Source: Megaustenia siamemsis
Taxonomy: Eukaryota; Mollusca; Gastropoda; Stylommatophora; Ariophantidae
NCBI GenBank assembly: GCA_032433765.1
Contig: JAVIAB010000102.1
Coordinates: 12,428,914 to 12,492,913 of the forward strand
Length of the DNA: 64,000 nt
Direction of reading: 5' to 3'
The notes below the pieces were generated by a model. The model was not told the DNA's origin. It ran no database searches and saw only the letters and a list, made by a program, of their open reading frames with translations. Each line of letters begins with the position of its first letter. Within the stretch, counting starts at the first letter, position 1. A program made the translations under genes and the position numbers. Shown here in pieces: positions 44,920 through 56,321 of this stretch.

Positions 44920-45160
44920 TGCCTGTTTATTGTACATGCCAGGCCACGCGGGTGTAAGAGGTAATGAAAGTGCTGACAGGCTTGCCAGTTTGGCTAGTGT
45001 TGATTGCAGAAGGGCAAATGACCGAAATGATATTCTGAATGCCCTCACGGACACCGGATTAAAAAAACACAAACGGACTCATAAAGTTACTCTGAATTAG
45101 CAATCATGAACAGACTGCACGAATAACACTTCATAGTGGGAGATGTCAGACGGGAGTTTC
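44920..45160 (+). mobile_element. LINE-I, end of RNase H domain
   Basis: A frame reads HMPGHAGVRGNESADRLASL, then ASVDCRRANDRNDILNALTD, the last catalytic block of RNase H (HAG...NE.AD). MNRLHE follows with damage. Family as the insert at 6.1-6.3 kb, judged from the order of motifs. The two copies do not overlap enough for direct alignment. Confidence 0.72.
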
Positions 45161-45164
45161 TTAG

Positions 45165-45262
45165 GACAATCATCACGGCACACTAGGCGAACCCATAGGT
45201 GCTAATACCCCCCTCGAGAGAATCCGAGGAGAATCCTGACCTGCAGGGAAATAACCGTTTTT
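45165..45262 (-). mobile_element. SINE-R / LINE-I shared 3' end
   Basis: Plus strand GGCGAACCCATAGGTGCTAA then CTCGAGAGAATCCGAGGAGA parallels the 3' end of SINE-R at 55.66-55.71 kb. It lies tail to tail with the LINE-I fragment. Confidence 0.6.
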
Positions 45263-45311
45263 TATTTCCTTTCTGGGGTACACACATATATTATCGCCTT
45301 GCAGTTAGATT

Positions 45312-45890
45312 TGTGTCTCACCATCATCATTGAGTGCCGTCTCCGCTTCGAAGGTTGGCTACCATGGAGCGCCATTCCACTCTGTCTCTTGCTTTGATGG
45401 TGCAGATTGCCATATGCTGACTTGTCCATCTTTTGATGTTACTCGTCCATGTTAGTCTTGGTCTGCCGCTGCCTCTTTTACCTTGTATTTTCCCTTCTAA
45501 TATTACTTTTATTAGACCGTTGTGTCTTTTAACATGCCCCAAAAATTTCATTTTTATTGTTTGAATTGTGTTTAGTAGTTCTTTTTTCATTTTTAGTTGT
45601 TTTAAAACTTCTTCGTTTGTTTTCTTTTCTTTCCATCCAATTCTACCTATTCTTCTATAAATCCACATTTCAAATGCTTCAATTTTCTGTTCTGTTTTCT
45701 GGTATAATGTCTATGATTCTGCACCATACAGGAATATTGAGAAGATGTAACATTTTGCTATTCTTAGTTTCAGTCCTGGTGTTATTTGTTTTGATGTTAG
45801 TATATGTTTCATGGCATTGAAATTACTTTTTGCCATTCCTATTCTTTTATTTATTTCAGTTGGGCATTTTCCATCACTGGTTATATTTGT
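45312..45890 (-). mobile_element. LINE-D 3' half
   Basis: The frame 45327-45668 (-) reads WIYRRIGRIGWKEKKTNEEV, FLGHVKRHNGLIKVILEGKI, then RPRLTWTSNIKRW and a stop. The part upstream (to about 45890) matches the RT-proximal segment of the 47.4-kb copy with frameshifts. Almost intact over 113 codons. Confidence 0.9.
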
Positions 45891-45924
45891 GTCTATATCT
45901 TTATATATATTTTTGTGTTGTTTG

Positions 45925-46015
45925 CTGTTCCAGTTGAAGGCCTACTCGGCCGAAACGTCGACATTTGTTTTGTTACTTACCTACGTAAAGCTGTTACCAT
46001 ACCACTATTTCTTCC
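45925..46015 (+). mobile_element. R4 dispersed element
   Basis: GTTGAAGGCCTACTCGGCCG, AAACGTCGACATTTGTTTTG and CCTACGTAAAGCTGTTACCA match the R4 layout. Confidence 0.5.
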
Positions 46016-46225
46016 TTGTTTTTTAAATTATCATTATCATCAGCTTTGCAGCAGCTTCGAATCTCTATGCAACTTGATGTATCTTGATGCCTTTACTCCT
46101 TGACTAGAATCGTATTTGTCCCAGACAATAGCACAGGGATATGACTCAATATAAACCGGTGATAACCTCTGAGTTAATCTCAATGAAGAACTGTATCTAT
46201 AAATTACGTACCCCACTATACATCA

Positions 46226-46483
46226 GGGGAGCCACGATAGCTCAGTGGTTAGTGAACTGGACTACAAAGGACAAGGGGTAGGGTTCGATCCCAACCAACG
46301 GATTCCGGGTTCACCAAGCCTTAAATGGGTACCGGATTTTTTTCTGGGAAAGTAAAGCGGCACGGGCGTAATACCGACCACATTACCCCATATATCATGT
46401 GCTAAAGGTATGTAAAATTTATGGTCACTAATACCATATTCCCTATACGCCACTTGGCGTGACGGGGACTCTTTACTTCACTT
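46226..46483 (+). mobile_element. SINE1, full length
   Basis: Bounded by ACTATAYATCA (46215-46225 and 46484-46494). A box ATAGCTCAGTGG and B box GGTTCGATCCC are intact, with palindrome and T-rich end. Confidence 0.95.
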
Positions 46484-46689
46484 ACTATATATCATGTGCA
46501 AATTAATGATTTATAAATCTGAATATGAATGATTCATCGTCTGTGATTGTTGGTTATGTCAAAACCGTTGTTTAAAACGAGCTGTGATATACGTCATCTG
46601 TCAACATAATAGAAGTAGTCCAATCAAGAGATATAAATAAGAAGCAAACTATACAACCCTGGCACATATATAGAAAAAGGAACCCACAT

Positions 46690-47085
46690 GGATAGAACAA
46701 AGAACATCATGTAGATAGAACAAGTGACAACAGATATATCGAAAGAATGATAACAGATAGATAGAACAAAGGACAACGCATAGATAGAACAAAAACATCA
46801 TATAGATAGAACTAGGGACAACAGATGTATAGAAAAAAGGATAACAGATAGATAGAACAAATGACAGCAGATAGATAGAACAAAGGACAACGCATAGATA
46901 GAACAAAGAACAACATATAGATAGAACACATTACAACGGACAGATACATAGAAACAAAGGAAATCAGATACATAGAATAAATGGCAACAGATAGATAGAA
47001 CAAAGGACAGCGTATAGATAGAACAAATGCCAATAGATGAGCAAAGACCATCAAGTGGATAAAACAGAGAAGACATTAGATAGAT
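46690..47085. repeat. Degenerate (GATAGA)ACAAAGGACAA array
   Basis: About 12 units of 27-36 bp built on ATAGATAGAACAAAGGACAA with irregular spacing. Confidence 0.8.
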
Positions 47086-47344
47086 AGATAGAAGCAGACG
47101 ACACCTAATGAATGAAGGGAAAGAAACAAAGAGGAAAGCAGCAATGTCTGTAGAGAAGACTGCTGGATGCAGAGATGGAAGAAAATGGGGAAGATATGGA
47201 GCGATCTTAAGATAATGGTAACTTTGAATGCGTTTGTAGAAGACCTATGCTCCACAGGCAGATGAAAGGAAAAAGAAGAGGAAGAAAGTTCCCTTCCAAC
47301 GCCATTATATGTTAAATGTCATATTCTGAGTTGTATTCTTGGAA

Positions 47345-48062
47345 TAACACGACAAGCAAAAAAATATGGACTAGATATGAATATGAAAAAGACTAATACT
47401 ATGATCATAAATAAAGAAAATTCTCAAGACCTACAATTAAATATCAAAGTTGAAGGAACACATCTAGAGACAGTCCAGAGCTACAACTACCTGGGACATA
47501 CTATAACCAATGATGGAAAATGTACAACTAAAATAGATAAAAGAATGGGAATGGCAAAAAGTAATTTCAATGCCATGAAAAATATACTAACATCAAAACA
47601 AATAACACCAGGGCTGAAACTAAGAATAGCAAAATGTTACACCTTCTCAATATTCCTGTATGGTGCAGAAACATGGACATTAGACCAGAAAACAGAACCG
47701 AAAATTGAAGCCTTTGAAATGTGGATTTATAGAAGAATAGGTAGAATTGGATGGAAAGAAAAGGAAACAAACGAAGAAGTTTTAAAACAACTAAAAATGA
47801 AAAAAAAAAACTACTAAACACAATTAAAGCAAGACAAATGAAATTTTTTGGTCATGTTAAAAGACACAACAGTCTAATAAAAGTAATATTAGAAGGGAAA
47901 ATACAAGGTAAAAGAGGCAGACCAAGACTAACATGGACGAGTAACATCAAAAGATGGACAAGTCAGCCTATGACAATCTGCACCATCAAAGCAAGAAACA
48001 GAGTAGAATGGCGCTCCATGGTAGCCAACCTTCGATGCGGAGACGACACTCAATGATGATGA
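47345..48062 (+). mobile_element. LINE-D 3' half, frameshifted
   Basis: The frame 47377-47817 contains VQSYNYLGHTITNDGKCTTK, KNILTSKQITPGLKLRIAKC and LYGAETWTLDQKTEPKIEAF. An A-run near 47798-47810 shifts the frame. The second frame (47751-48056) ends FFGHVKRHNSLIKVILEGKI, then RPRLTWTSNIKRW. The order and length suit a 5'-truncated LINE copy broken by one slippage. Confidence 0.92.
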
Positions 48063-48439
48063 ATGATGATTGTTGGAATGTCTTCCGTTCTTACTGTTGC
48101 TGTTACGCCTATTTGTTAATGTCTTTCGCGAGAGAATATTACCATTCTACCAGACAAACAGCAATACTTCAGAAAACAGCAGGAAATATTTAGTGGAAAA
48201 CAGGGACAAGTATTGAATCAGAACAGTGGGTTTCCGAGAACACAGTGTCTGTATTGATTTGAGGTTTGGTTGTCTCCCCATTATTCCCGGAAAGAGCTGG
48301 CATTGATTTCTGAACACTTATCTCCCTTTTGTTTGATGGCGGATTGAAATGTAGAAGTCTTGTTTAGGTTGTGGGGTTTTGTGATCGCCTACGACAGTCG
48401 GCGAGGCAGCAGAGTGTGTGTGTGTGGTCAGATGGGGTT
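48063..48439. other. Unassigned interval
   Basis: No recognised gene or element. Confidence 0.4.
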
Positions 48440-49480
48440 GTTGAGAGGAGGTTTAGAGAGTGGAAGAGAAGAGATACAAGGAGAGAGAATGAGGGAGAGA
48501 GGAGTGATATAGATAATGAGAGAGGATGGAGAGTACGTGATTGGGAGGTGAATAGGGAGGCAATCTGGGAATAAGAGAAAAATGGAGAGTGATTGAGAGA
48601 GTGATTGAGAGAGTGATTGAGAGAGTGATTGAGAGAGTGATTGAGAGAGTGATTGAGAGAGAGGAGTGATAGAGATAATGAGAGAGGATGGAGAGTACGT
48701 GATTGGGAGGTGAATAGGGAGACAATCTGGGAATAAGAGAAAAATGGAGAGTGATTGAGAGAGTGATTGAGAGAGTGATTGAGAGAGAGGAGTGATAGGG
48801 AGAGGAAGAACCGAGAGGGAGCCTGAGAGGGGAAATGAGTGACAGTGAGTGTGGAGAGAAAGAGAGTAAATCTGTGAGAGAGTGAATGAGAGAGTGATTG
48901 AGAGAGAGGAGTGATTGAGAGAGAGGAGTGATTGAGAGAGAGGAGTGACTGAGAGAGAGGAGTGATAGGGAGAGGAAGAACCGAGAGGGAGACTGAGAGG
49001 GGAAATGAGTGACAGTGAGTGTGGAGAGAAAGAGAGTAAATATGTGAGAGAGTGAGTGAGAGAGTGATTGAGAGAGAGGAGTGATTGAGAGAGAGGAGTG
49101 ATAGGGAGAGGAAGAACCGAGAGGGAGACTGAGAGGGTAAATGAGTGACAGTGAGTGTGGAGAGAAAGAGAGTAAATAAGTGAGTGAGAGAGTGATTGAG
49201 AGAGAGGAGTGATTGAGAGAGAGGAGTGATAGGGAGAGGAAGAACCGAGAGGGAGACTGAGAGGGCAAATGAGTGACAGTGAGTGTGGAGAGAAAGAGAG
49301 TAAATCTGTGAGAGAGTGAATGAGAGAGTGATTGAGCGAAGAGATTGATTGAATGGAATGAGTGGTTGAGTGAGTGATTGAGTGGAGAGAACGAGTGCTT
49401 CAGTGATTGAGCGAGAGAGTGGTTGAGTGGAGTGAGCGATTGAGTGAGTTATTGGTGGAGTGAACGAGTAAGCAAATATT
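48440..49480. repeat. GA-rich complex repeat with 12-bp and about 120-165-bp periods
   Basis: Base unit GAGAGTGATTGA. On top of it, blocks with GAGGAAGAACCGAGAGGGAG and ATGAGTGACAGTGAGTGTGG recur four times (about 48.79, 48.97, 49.11 and 49.23 kb), and a GTACGTGATTGGGAGGTGAA block twice. The 479-codon minus-strand frame is low complexity (Ser/Leu/His). Confidence 0.9.
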
Positions 49481-49940
49481 TCATAGGGCTGAAAGAGTGA
49501 TGACAGCGTGAAAGATGGAAAAATGAGGCAGTGAAAGAAGAGAGAAAGAGTGTGTATGTGTGTGGGAGAGAGAGAGGAGAGCGAGGTATCACGAGAGAGG
49601 AGAGAAAGAGGTGACGTGAGAGAGGGAGTGATGGAAAGGGGAGAAAGAGGGACATGAAAGAGGTAATGAGAGAGAGAGAGAGGGTGATGAAGAGGGAGTA
49701 TTAGAGAGGGGAGAAAGTTCGGGGCATATGAGAGAGGGGAGAGGGAGAGTACGTGAGGGATACAGAGAAGAAAGAGAGCGAGTGATGTGAAAGTGAAAAG
49801 CACAGGAATATGTGAGACGAAAGGCAGTGAGAAAAGGGGAAGGAAATGGTTTAAACACGAACACTGATATCAAATATACAAACTATGAAATAATATACGG
49901 GGCCGCTAGTACAACTACAGAGAATATATAAAATAAACAC
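49481..49940. repeat. GA-rich low-complexity tract
   Basis: Continuation of the purine-rich region to about 49800 without clear units. The rest is unassigned. Confidence 0.6.
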
Positions 49941-49944
49941 ATAA

Positions 49945-50025
49945 TTGTATAGAGCAGCTAAAACTAATAGAAAGACAAGATACAACGCTTCGGTAAAATC
50001 CTTCATCAGGTATAACGAAGAAACT
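49945..50025 (+). mobile_element. R5 dispersed element
   Basis: GAGCAGCTAAAACTAATAGA, AAGACAAGATACAACGCTTC and ATCCTTCATCAGGTATAACG match 53325-53400 in order. Confidence 0.6.
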
Positions 50026-50039
50026 TTTTTTTTTTTTTC

Positions 50040-50170
50040 ATATGTTCGGATTTGGAGTCAAAAACGATGTCCTAACATCATCAAGCGCTATACATTTTTT
50101 TGTTTTAATATGATGATCATCGTTTTCAGGAGGACGTGAACTTCCGGTCAATATGGTGAATAGGCGAAGT
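50040..50170 (+). mobile_element. 5' part of the 634-bp retroposon, solo
   Basis: GTTCGGATTTGGAGTCAAAA, ACATCATCAAGCGCTATACA and GGAGGACGTGAACTTCCGGT match 18460-18590. The SINE2 half is absent. Confidence 0.72.
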
Positions 50171-50184
50171 GTTGTGGGTGACAT

Positions 50185-50400
50185 ATATATTGTTATATTT
50201 GCGCCATTCGGCCCATTACATCCGACTTCAGCACACCATTGTTGAGTACCGGATTGCTTAACGGGCCAGACTGGGCGGTCTGTTCCTAGAAGCACCGCTG
50301 GAAGGTGGAGCAGGATTTTGGTCAGCTTTGTTATTCGCCAATCCTGACGCATGCAGTCAACTATGGGTCGCTGACAACATTTAGCTCAGTTGTTGGATGG
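50185..50400 (-). mobile_element. R3 dispersed element
   Basis: ACATCCGACTTCAGCACACC, GAGTACCGGATTGCTTAACG and CTTTGTTATTCGCCAATCCT are the inverse of 51.94-52.11 kb. Confidence 0.7.
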
Positions 50401-50424
50401 GCGTCTTGTCCCATACCCTCCCGA

Positions 50425-50705
50425 TGACATATAATAGTTGATAAATCGCAATATTACATTTTTGCTCCGCCCTCTCCCCAAAACAAATGAAACGCCACTG
50501 AAAATAAATACATATAATAAATACGTCACAAGATCCTACTTCTGCCTCATCCCCAAACCCAAACACGCCCCTGGTAATGAATACACACAATAGTTGATGT
50601 GCAGCATGTTCTACTTGTACACCGATCTCCCCATCCCCCACCCAAAAAACGCCTCTGATAATAAACACATATAATAGTTGATATATCACAAGACCCCACC
50701 CAATA
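50425..50705. repeat. Degenerate about 80-bp repeat, 3-4 copies
   Basis: ACATATAATAGTTGATATAT-like starts at about 50428, 50510, 50582 and 50667, each followed by a C-rich part with CCCCAAAACAAA-like words. Confidence 0.6.
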
Positions 50706-51200
50706 AATTGATCCAAACCACAGAAATAATGCGCACCCACAAGGGTTGTCAGATTTCGCGGGTGCGCTAAAATCCACAGAAAATCGATGCTAGAAGAAAA
50801 CATCAATCCGCCCTTGTCTTGCGCTTTCTGTTTCGTGTAGAAAATACTCGCACTGGCTGTGGGATGCCTGTTGATCTTGACTTTCAGAGACCGGCCATCC
50901 CCACGGAGGCGGAAACGAGGGTCTTACATCCACGCGATTAAGCGAGATCTCACGAGAGATAGAAAACGTTCACAAATAATCAATTAGTTCGCTTCAGAGC
51001 ACGTGAGATGGTACGCTAAACTACTGATTCGGAATCTCCTATTTTTTCTCTTCCCGCTCCCAGATTCCAAAGCTGCTTGGATTCTCTGACTTCTTAAATT
51101 TCCCATGTTCTTCAACTCTTTACTTCTCACCCCACCATTTTCTATACCGTACAAGTCTATAACTTCTATATTATATACAGTATCCAGTGGTGGCCAACTC
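50706..51200. other. Unassigned interval
   Basis: No recognised gene or element. Confidence 0.4.
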
Positions 51201-51209
51201 TACACCCAT

Positions 51210-51361
51210 TGATCAAAAAGAGGAGTAAGACAGGGATACATCCTATCACCAAGCTTGTTCAATCTATACACTGAGCAAATCTTTAAAAACATCACAGAGA
51301 TACAAGGCCTATACATTAATGGAGAGATGATCAATAACTTAAGATATGCTGATGATAGGGT
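51210..51361 (+). mobile_element. LINE RT core fragment
   Basis: An open frame reads KRGVRQGYILSPSLFNLYTE, then GEMINNLRYADDRV. This covers the RT motif RQG.xLSPxLF and the catalytic YADD. It stops abruptly at the inverted LINE-A. It probably belongs to LINE-A or LINE-B. Confidence 0.82.
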
Positions 51362-51363
51362 AT

Positions 51364-51767
51364 TCATCATCATGTGCCATACCGGTTAGCGTAGGCGATC
51401 ATGTCCTTCCACAATCTTCTATCTACCGTACATCGTATCAGTTCTGTTGTTGACTGTTTTCCATGCCATGACACCAAGCTATCCAGTATTTTCTCTCTTT
51501 GTCGTCCACGATTTCTCTTTCCTTTTATTTTGCCAGTTGTAACCAAGTACTCCAACTTTCCTCTTCTCATGATGTGACCGAAAAATGTTGATTGTTTCTT
51601 TCTGATGTTTTTTTAGGAGCTGCCATTTTGTGTTGGCCACTTTGAGAACTTCCTCATTGGTCTTTTTAGCTGTCCAGGGAACTTTCAACATTCTTCTGAG
51701 AAATCCCATCTTTGTGGCCCCTAATCGTCTTTTCATTTGTTTGTCTACTGTCCATGATACCATGTTT
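51364..51767 (-). mobile_element. LINE-A 3' fragment
   Basis: The minus-strand frame 51479-51763 reads MKRRLGATKMGFLRRMLKVP then WTAKKTNEEVLKVANTKWQL. A second frame gives RRGKLEYLVTTGKIKGKRNR. The 3' end GGTATGGCACATGATGATGA abuts the plus-strand RT core fragment. Confidence 0.9.
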
Positions 51768-51889
51768 CAGTATTAAGATAATAAAAGTAGTAATTTTATT
51801 AATGTGGCCCGGACAGCGGCATACTGCCTACCCTTTTCCTATAGTCAGCACATTCTATGTCGGCGGTACGGGAGGGGACAAAACGGCCA

Positions 51890-52115
51890 TCAGCAACTGG
51901 GCTGAGAGCGGTCAGGGTCCCACAGCTAACTGTGTGCATCAGGATCGGCGAACAAAGCTGATCAAGACCCTACTCTGCCTCCAAGTGGTGCTCATGTAAT
52001 CATGCCCACCAGCCTGGGCACGCGAGTAGGGATCGAAGAGGAAAGGCAACCGGGTACTCACAAATTCCGTGCTGAAGTCGGATGTGATGGGACGAAAGGC
52101 GCAAATATCCTAGCG
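51890..52115 (+). mobile_element. R3 dispersed element, longest copy
   Basis: GTGTGCATCAGGATCGGCGA, GGGATCGAAGAGGAAAGGCA, ACCGGGTACTCACAAATTCC and GTGCTGAAGTCGGATGTGAT, shared with 44.6 and 50.2-50.4 kb. No coding and no clear tRNA head. Confidence 0.7.
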
Positions 52116-52149
52116 GGGAATAAAGAGTATTAGCAGTCGGTAGAACGGG

Positions 52150-52154
52150 AGGAA

Positions 52155-52192
<38 letters not shown>

Positions 52193-52195
52193 AAC
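52150..52195. repeat. (GAAA)n microsatellite
   Basis: About ten GAAA units. Confidence 0.95.
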
Positions 52196-52469
52196 TATTT
52201 GTTGGTATTTATCTTATTGGTTGTTATATAATCTCGCGTTAAATTTTGCCATTAACAGCACAACGTTGGGCCGATAATTGCGTTGAAGAGTGTTTCTTGT
52301 TTTCATCAGTTGCGATGACCCTCTTAGCTAATGACGGTGTTATGTGGTTCCAATCTCTGGATGTTTCTGGAAGCGACTGGGCCCTGCTACACCTGCTCTT
52401 CTTCTGGAGAGACTGTAGCTTGCTGGTTAGTCAATTAAACTACCTATGCTGTTTGTTTGCGTTCGCCAG
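52196..52469. other. Unassigned interval
   Basis: The first 75 codons of a 161-codon frame (52246 onward) are non-repetitive and Trp/Leu-rich, but I do not recognise them. The rest of that frame is the 34-bp array. Confidence 0.35.
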
Positions 52470-52890
52470 CTTTCAGATTTGTACCAACCTATGTACAGAA
52501 CGGTACCCTTTTTGTACCAACCTACGTACAGAACTGTCATATTATTGTACTGATCTCGGTACTGTACTGTGTTTTATTTTGTACCAATCTCTGTACTACA
52601 GTCTACTCTATTTTGTACCAATCTATGTACTACAGTCTACTCTATTTTGTACCAATCTCTGTACAACAGTCTACTCTATTCTGTACCAATCTATATACTA
52701 TACTGTGCTCTATTTTATACTATTTCAGTAACAATCTATGTACTATACTGTGCTCTCTTTTGTACCAATCTCTGTAATGTACTATGTTTGTACCAATCTC
52801 TGTACTGTACTATTTGTGTACCAATCTCTGTACTAAATATATTTTTGTACCAATCTCTGTACTGTACTATTTTTGTACCAATCTTCACGT
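52470..52890. repeat. About 34-bp minisatellite, about 13 copies
   Basis: Unit TTGTACCAATCTCTGTACTA plus CAGTCTACTCTATT. GTAC occurs twice per unit. Later units are shortened. Confidence 0.92.
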
Positions 52891-53320
52891 GGACATACTT
52901 TCTGTTATCGACCAAATAAGCCCAGGCATGTACAGAAAGCCTCACGTGGTCAGGAAAGAATTCGATCCTACCAATCAATTAGTCATCAGTGAGAGATCAT
53001 TTGACGTAATATCAACTATGCTTCATTATGTCCTGTTCTGAGTCACCCCGTGTCTGACAGCAACAAGGCAGGTCAAGAGGTGTATTTGACCTAGCTCTGC
53101 TGTTCCATACATAGCAATTTGTTAGATTTTAGATCCACATTTCGCGTATCTAAAGTGTTTTGGATTTATTGCACGCCTGCTTATTTTAATATAAAAAGTG
53201 ACATGTTAGCGATAATTTTCAGAATTTTTGCTAGATTTTCGCGTGTAGGTGCCCAGAGGCTGGTATATTCCACTCATTCTTAAAGATTGATTTTTTATTG
53301 GAACGACAGAACATAAAAAT
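52891..53320. other. Unassigned interval
   Basis: No recognised gene or element. Confidence 0.4.
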
Positions 53321-53324
53321 AAAA

Positions 53325-53400
53325 TGGTATTGAGCAGCTAAACTAACAGAGAGACAAGAAAATCTACAACGCTCCGGCAGAAGCCTTCATCAGGTACAAA
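53325..53400 (+). mobile_element. R5 dispersed element
   Basis: TATTGAGCAGCTAAACTAAC, AAATCTACAACGCTCCGGCA and GAAGCCTTCATCAGGTACAA. Confidence 0.6.
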
Positions 53401-53414
53401 CAAACTATACACAT

Positions 53415-53620
53415 GAAGCACAACATTTCCTTTTTCTTATGGTTTCATTATTTGGTATTCTACCTCTTCTTGTGTTGTTTGTTACTTTTCTCAAGCATCG
53501 CATCTCATATGTATTGATCTTTCTTAATTGTGATTTAGAAAGGGTCCATGTTTGACTTTCATAGCATAAAGTTGGTATGAAAATGCTATTTATCATTTGT
53601 TGTTTAGCTGCCATAGATAT
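53415..53620 (-). mobile_element. LINE-G fragment
   Basis: The minus strand reads MINSIFIPTLCYESQTWTLS then RKINTYEMRCLRKVTNNTRR, matching 58.05-58.2 kb almost codon for codon. Confidence 0.88.
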
Positions 53621-53774
53621 GTTTGGGATATAAAGGTATAACGGAAGAAAACCAGTGCAAAAGGAAGAGAGTCATTAATACCTGTTTCTGTTGGGCAGAA
53701 GAGCCGTCTTCACAACTAACGCAACCAGGCATATAAACCTCTCCACATCAGCCCAACCTCAGGAACCCTTATAT

Positions 53775-54112
53775 TCTTGCACACAGAGGACTGGTTGGTC
53801 ACGAGGCAAGACACTAGTCTCGAGATAGAGAGGCTGTGAGTTAAAATTACGTCCGAAGCAGTCAGGATTTTTATTGAGGATTTCTTTCGGCGACAACCAC
53901 CAATCTCAGCAGCGAAGCCGGGCTTGAAATGCCATTCACTCATCAACGAAAAAATACGAGTGCCTCCGAATTCGGAGTTATCTGCCTGTGCAGCGAGGGA
54001 CCCCTGTGCACACGGCTGCCAGTGAATAACGGATTAACGCGCACAAATTCAGTTCCTTGTTTCAAGGGGCTTCACCAGAGGTGAAAGCTCGTAGATGTTG
54101 AAAAAAAAAAAA
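53775..54112 (+). mobile_element. SINE2 copy
   Basis: GACTGGTTGGTCACGAGGCA, CGACAACCACCAATCTCAGC, CTCCGAATTCGGAGTTATCT and an A-run end. ATTCTTG before the head and after the A-run may be a 7-bp target duplication. The B-box region is more decayed than in the other copies. Confidence 0.85.
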
Positions 54113-54729
54113 TTCTTGGAGACAACAGTGGGTCAACAACCCCACATTTACCCACCCATACCCCAAAGAAAAAAAAAAGTGATTAATTTTTGCATCCCAT
54201 CAAAATGAGACATGTTCACGTCGGCAGCTATAATCCACGCTGTTATATTGATATCGGGTGGGCGTGGTGGTCAGGGAGATACTGCCAGGAGTGGACAGCA
54301 AAAGCTCTGATTCACCGCCTTAAGATGTGGGCAGTATCGATCTGAATGTTTGGATGAAGTTAGAGAATTAGGGAACGATCGAAGGAGGTACAGGGTACAA
54401 ATGCTTGTTTTTCGATCTTTTGAACTTAGCAATATCGATTAGAAAGTTATGGAGGGAGAGAGATAGAGGCTGAAGTTATGGGAGAGTCGAGTGTGTGTGC
54501 CAAATATCAAGGCTTGTCAGCTGATGTGAGGTTCTGGCTGTGAGGGTTAATGAAGGATTATAGGACTGGGAGTTACAGGATTTGAGGGGGGAGGGGGCGT
54601 GGGGAGGTGTTGGCTATTTATAGGATTTGGGGTTGTGGGAGGGGCGGAGTTTAATAAAGGAGCTTTTGTCCACGAGAGGACACTGATGGAGCGAGGAGTG
54701 TAGGATGTCTGAGGATCTACAGGCGCTAC
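54113..54729. other. Unassigned, G-rich toward the right
   Basis: No recognised gene or element. GGGGGAGGGGG-type runs near 54580-54600. Confidence 0.4.
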
Positions 54730-55530
54730 AGAAGGGGTGAGACTAGACATTTTATAGGAGGAATGGTGCTACAGGCGCTACAGAAGGGGTGAGACTAGAC
54801 ATTTTATAGGAGAAATGGTACTACATGCGCTACAGAAGGGGTGAGACTAGACATTTTATAGGAGGAATGGTGCTACAGGCGCTACAGAAGGGGTGAGACT
54901 AGACATTTTATAGGAGGAATGGTGCTACAGGCGCTACAGAAGGGTGAGACTAGACATTTTACAGGAGGAATGGTGCTACAGGCGCTACAGAAGGGGTGAG
55001 ACTAGACATTTTATAGGAGGAATGGTGCTACAGGCGCTACAGAAGGGGTGAGACTAGACATTTTATAGGAGGAATGGTGCTACAGGCGCTACAGAAGGGG
55101 TGAGACTAGACATTTTATAGGAGGAATGGTGCTACAGGCGCTACAGAAGGGTGAGACTAGACATTTTACAGGAGGAATGGTGCTACAGGCGCTACAGAAG
55201 GGGTGAGACTAGACATTTTATAGGAGGAATGGTGCTACAGGCGCTACAGAAGGGGTGAGACTAGAAATTGTATAGGAGGCCCAGTTCTGCATGCATTACA
55301 GGATGGGTGAGACTAGACATGTTGGTGGAATAGTTCAACAGGCATTACAGAAGGGGTGAGACTAGACATTTTGGAATAGGGTTTGACTGTGACGAGATTA
55401 GACATTTTGGAGGAGGGATGACACATGAGGGAGATATTGGTTTAAAAGTGACGAGATTAGACATTTTGGAGGAGGGATGGTACATGAGGTAGATTTGGGT
55501 TTGACTGTGACGAGATTAGACATTTTGAAG
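54730..55530. repeat. 52-bp minisatellite, about 10 copies plus diverged units
   Basis: Unit AGAAGGGGTGAGACTAGACA, TTTTATAGGAGGAATGGTGC, TACAGGCGCTAC. Beyond about 55260 the units diverge, but GAC.AGATTAGACATTTTGGA persists. Confidence 0.93.
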
Positions 55531-55874
55531 ATGGTTTCTACAAGCGTTCACACAAGAGCTGTGTAACAAGATTTTAGACGTCTGGGTTAGGTAAAGAGAC
55601 ACGGAACGGGCATGAAGAAGATTGTGTATGTTGTTATGACCATCATCACTACACACCGGACGAACCCATAGGTGTTCCAATATCCTCTTCGAGAAACCCC
55701 AGGAAAATTCTAGCCCACGTGCACGACATGGGATCCACGGTGTGAGTAGGTTTCTGGTGGCAACTTTGCAGCGGCCATATTTGTGGCCAACTCTTTTCGA
55801 CTTTAGCTGCCACGTGTTCTTTAACGTGCGCGAGTGCACACGGGATCTCCTGTTTATTGGCGTTATCCGAGAGG

Positions 55875-56141
55875 ATAATGCTAATTTCCAATATTAGGAA
55901 GAAACAATCATCATTTTTTTGGTCATGTAATGAGAAGAGAACAACTGGAATATATTGTAACAACTAGAAAAATTGAGGGACGAAGAGATAGAGGGAAGCA
56001 AAGAGAAAAGATACCAGACAGCTTAAGAGAATGGCTTGGCAGAAGGTCAACAACATAAATGATAAATAACTGTCGTGATCGAAAGATGTGGAGAGACATG
56101 ATCACCTACGCCAGCAGGCCCGGTACTTGAAGATGATGATG
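55875..56141 (+). mobile_element. LINE-B 3' fragment inserted in SINE-R
   Basis: Bounded by ATCCGAGWGG (55865-55874 and 56142-56151). Contains GGAAGAAACAATCATCATTT and ends GCAGGCCCGGTACTTGAAGA with GATGAT. Confidence 0.9.
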
Positions 56142-56266
56142 ATCCGAGTGGGCTAGACATCAGATCTCACTACTCAAGAGATCAGGGGAGGGTAACGTCA
56201 TTAAAAAAAAAAACCAGGGATTCATTATTTTTTTTTACTTTTTGAAAAATCACCTCCACTTCTGAT

Positions 56267-56321
56267 GGGCTTTGAACCTGAGTCCTTCCGATCGTGAGGC
56301 CGACGTGGTAACTCTTAGCTA
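56267..56321 (-). promoter_or_regulatory. Pol III A and B boxes of SINE-R head
   Basis: Minus-strand A-box-like TAGCTAAGAGTT (56310-56321, partial match) and B box GGTTCAAAGCC (56268-56278, full match to GGTTCRANNCC). Confidence 0.65.

Noticed and set aside
48364..49803. 479-codon Ser/Leu/His-rich open frame
   Set aside because: Lies on the complement of a GA-rich repeat that has few possible stops. Low complexity throughout.
54580..54605. G-rich run as a G-quadruplex regulatory site
   Set aside because: Runs are few and irregular, and there is no gene nearby to regulate.
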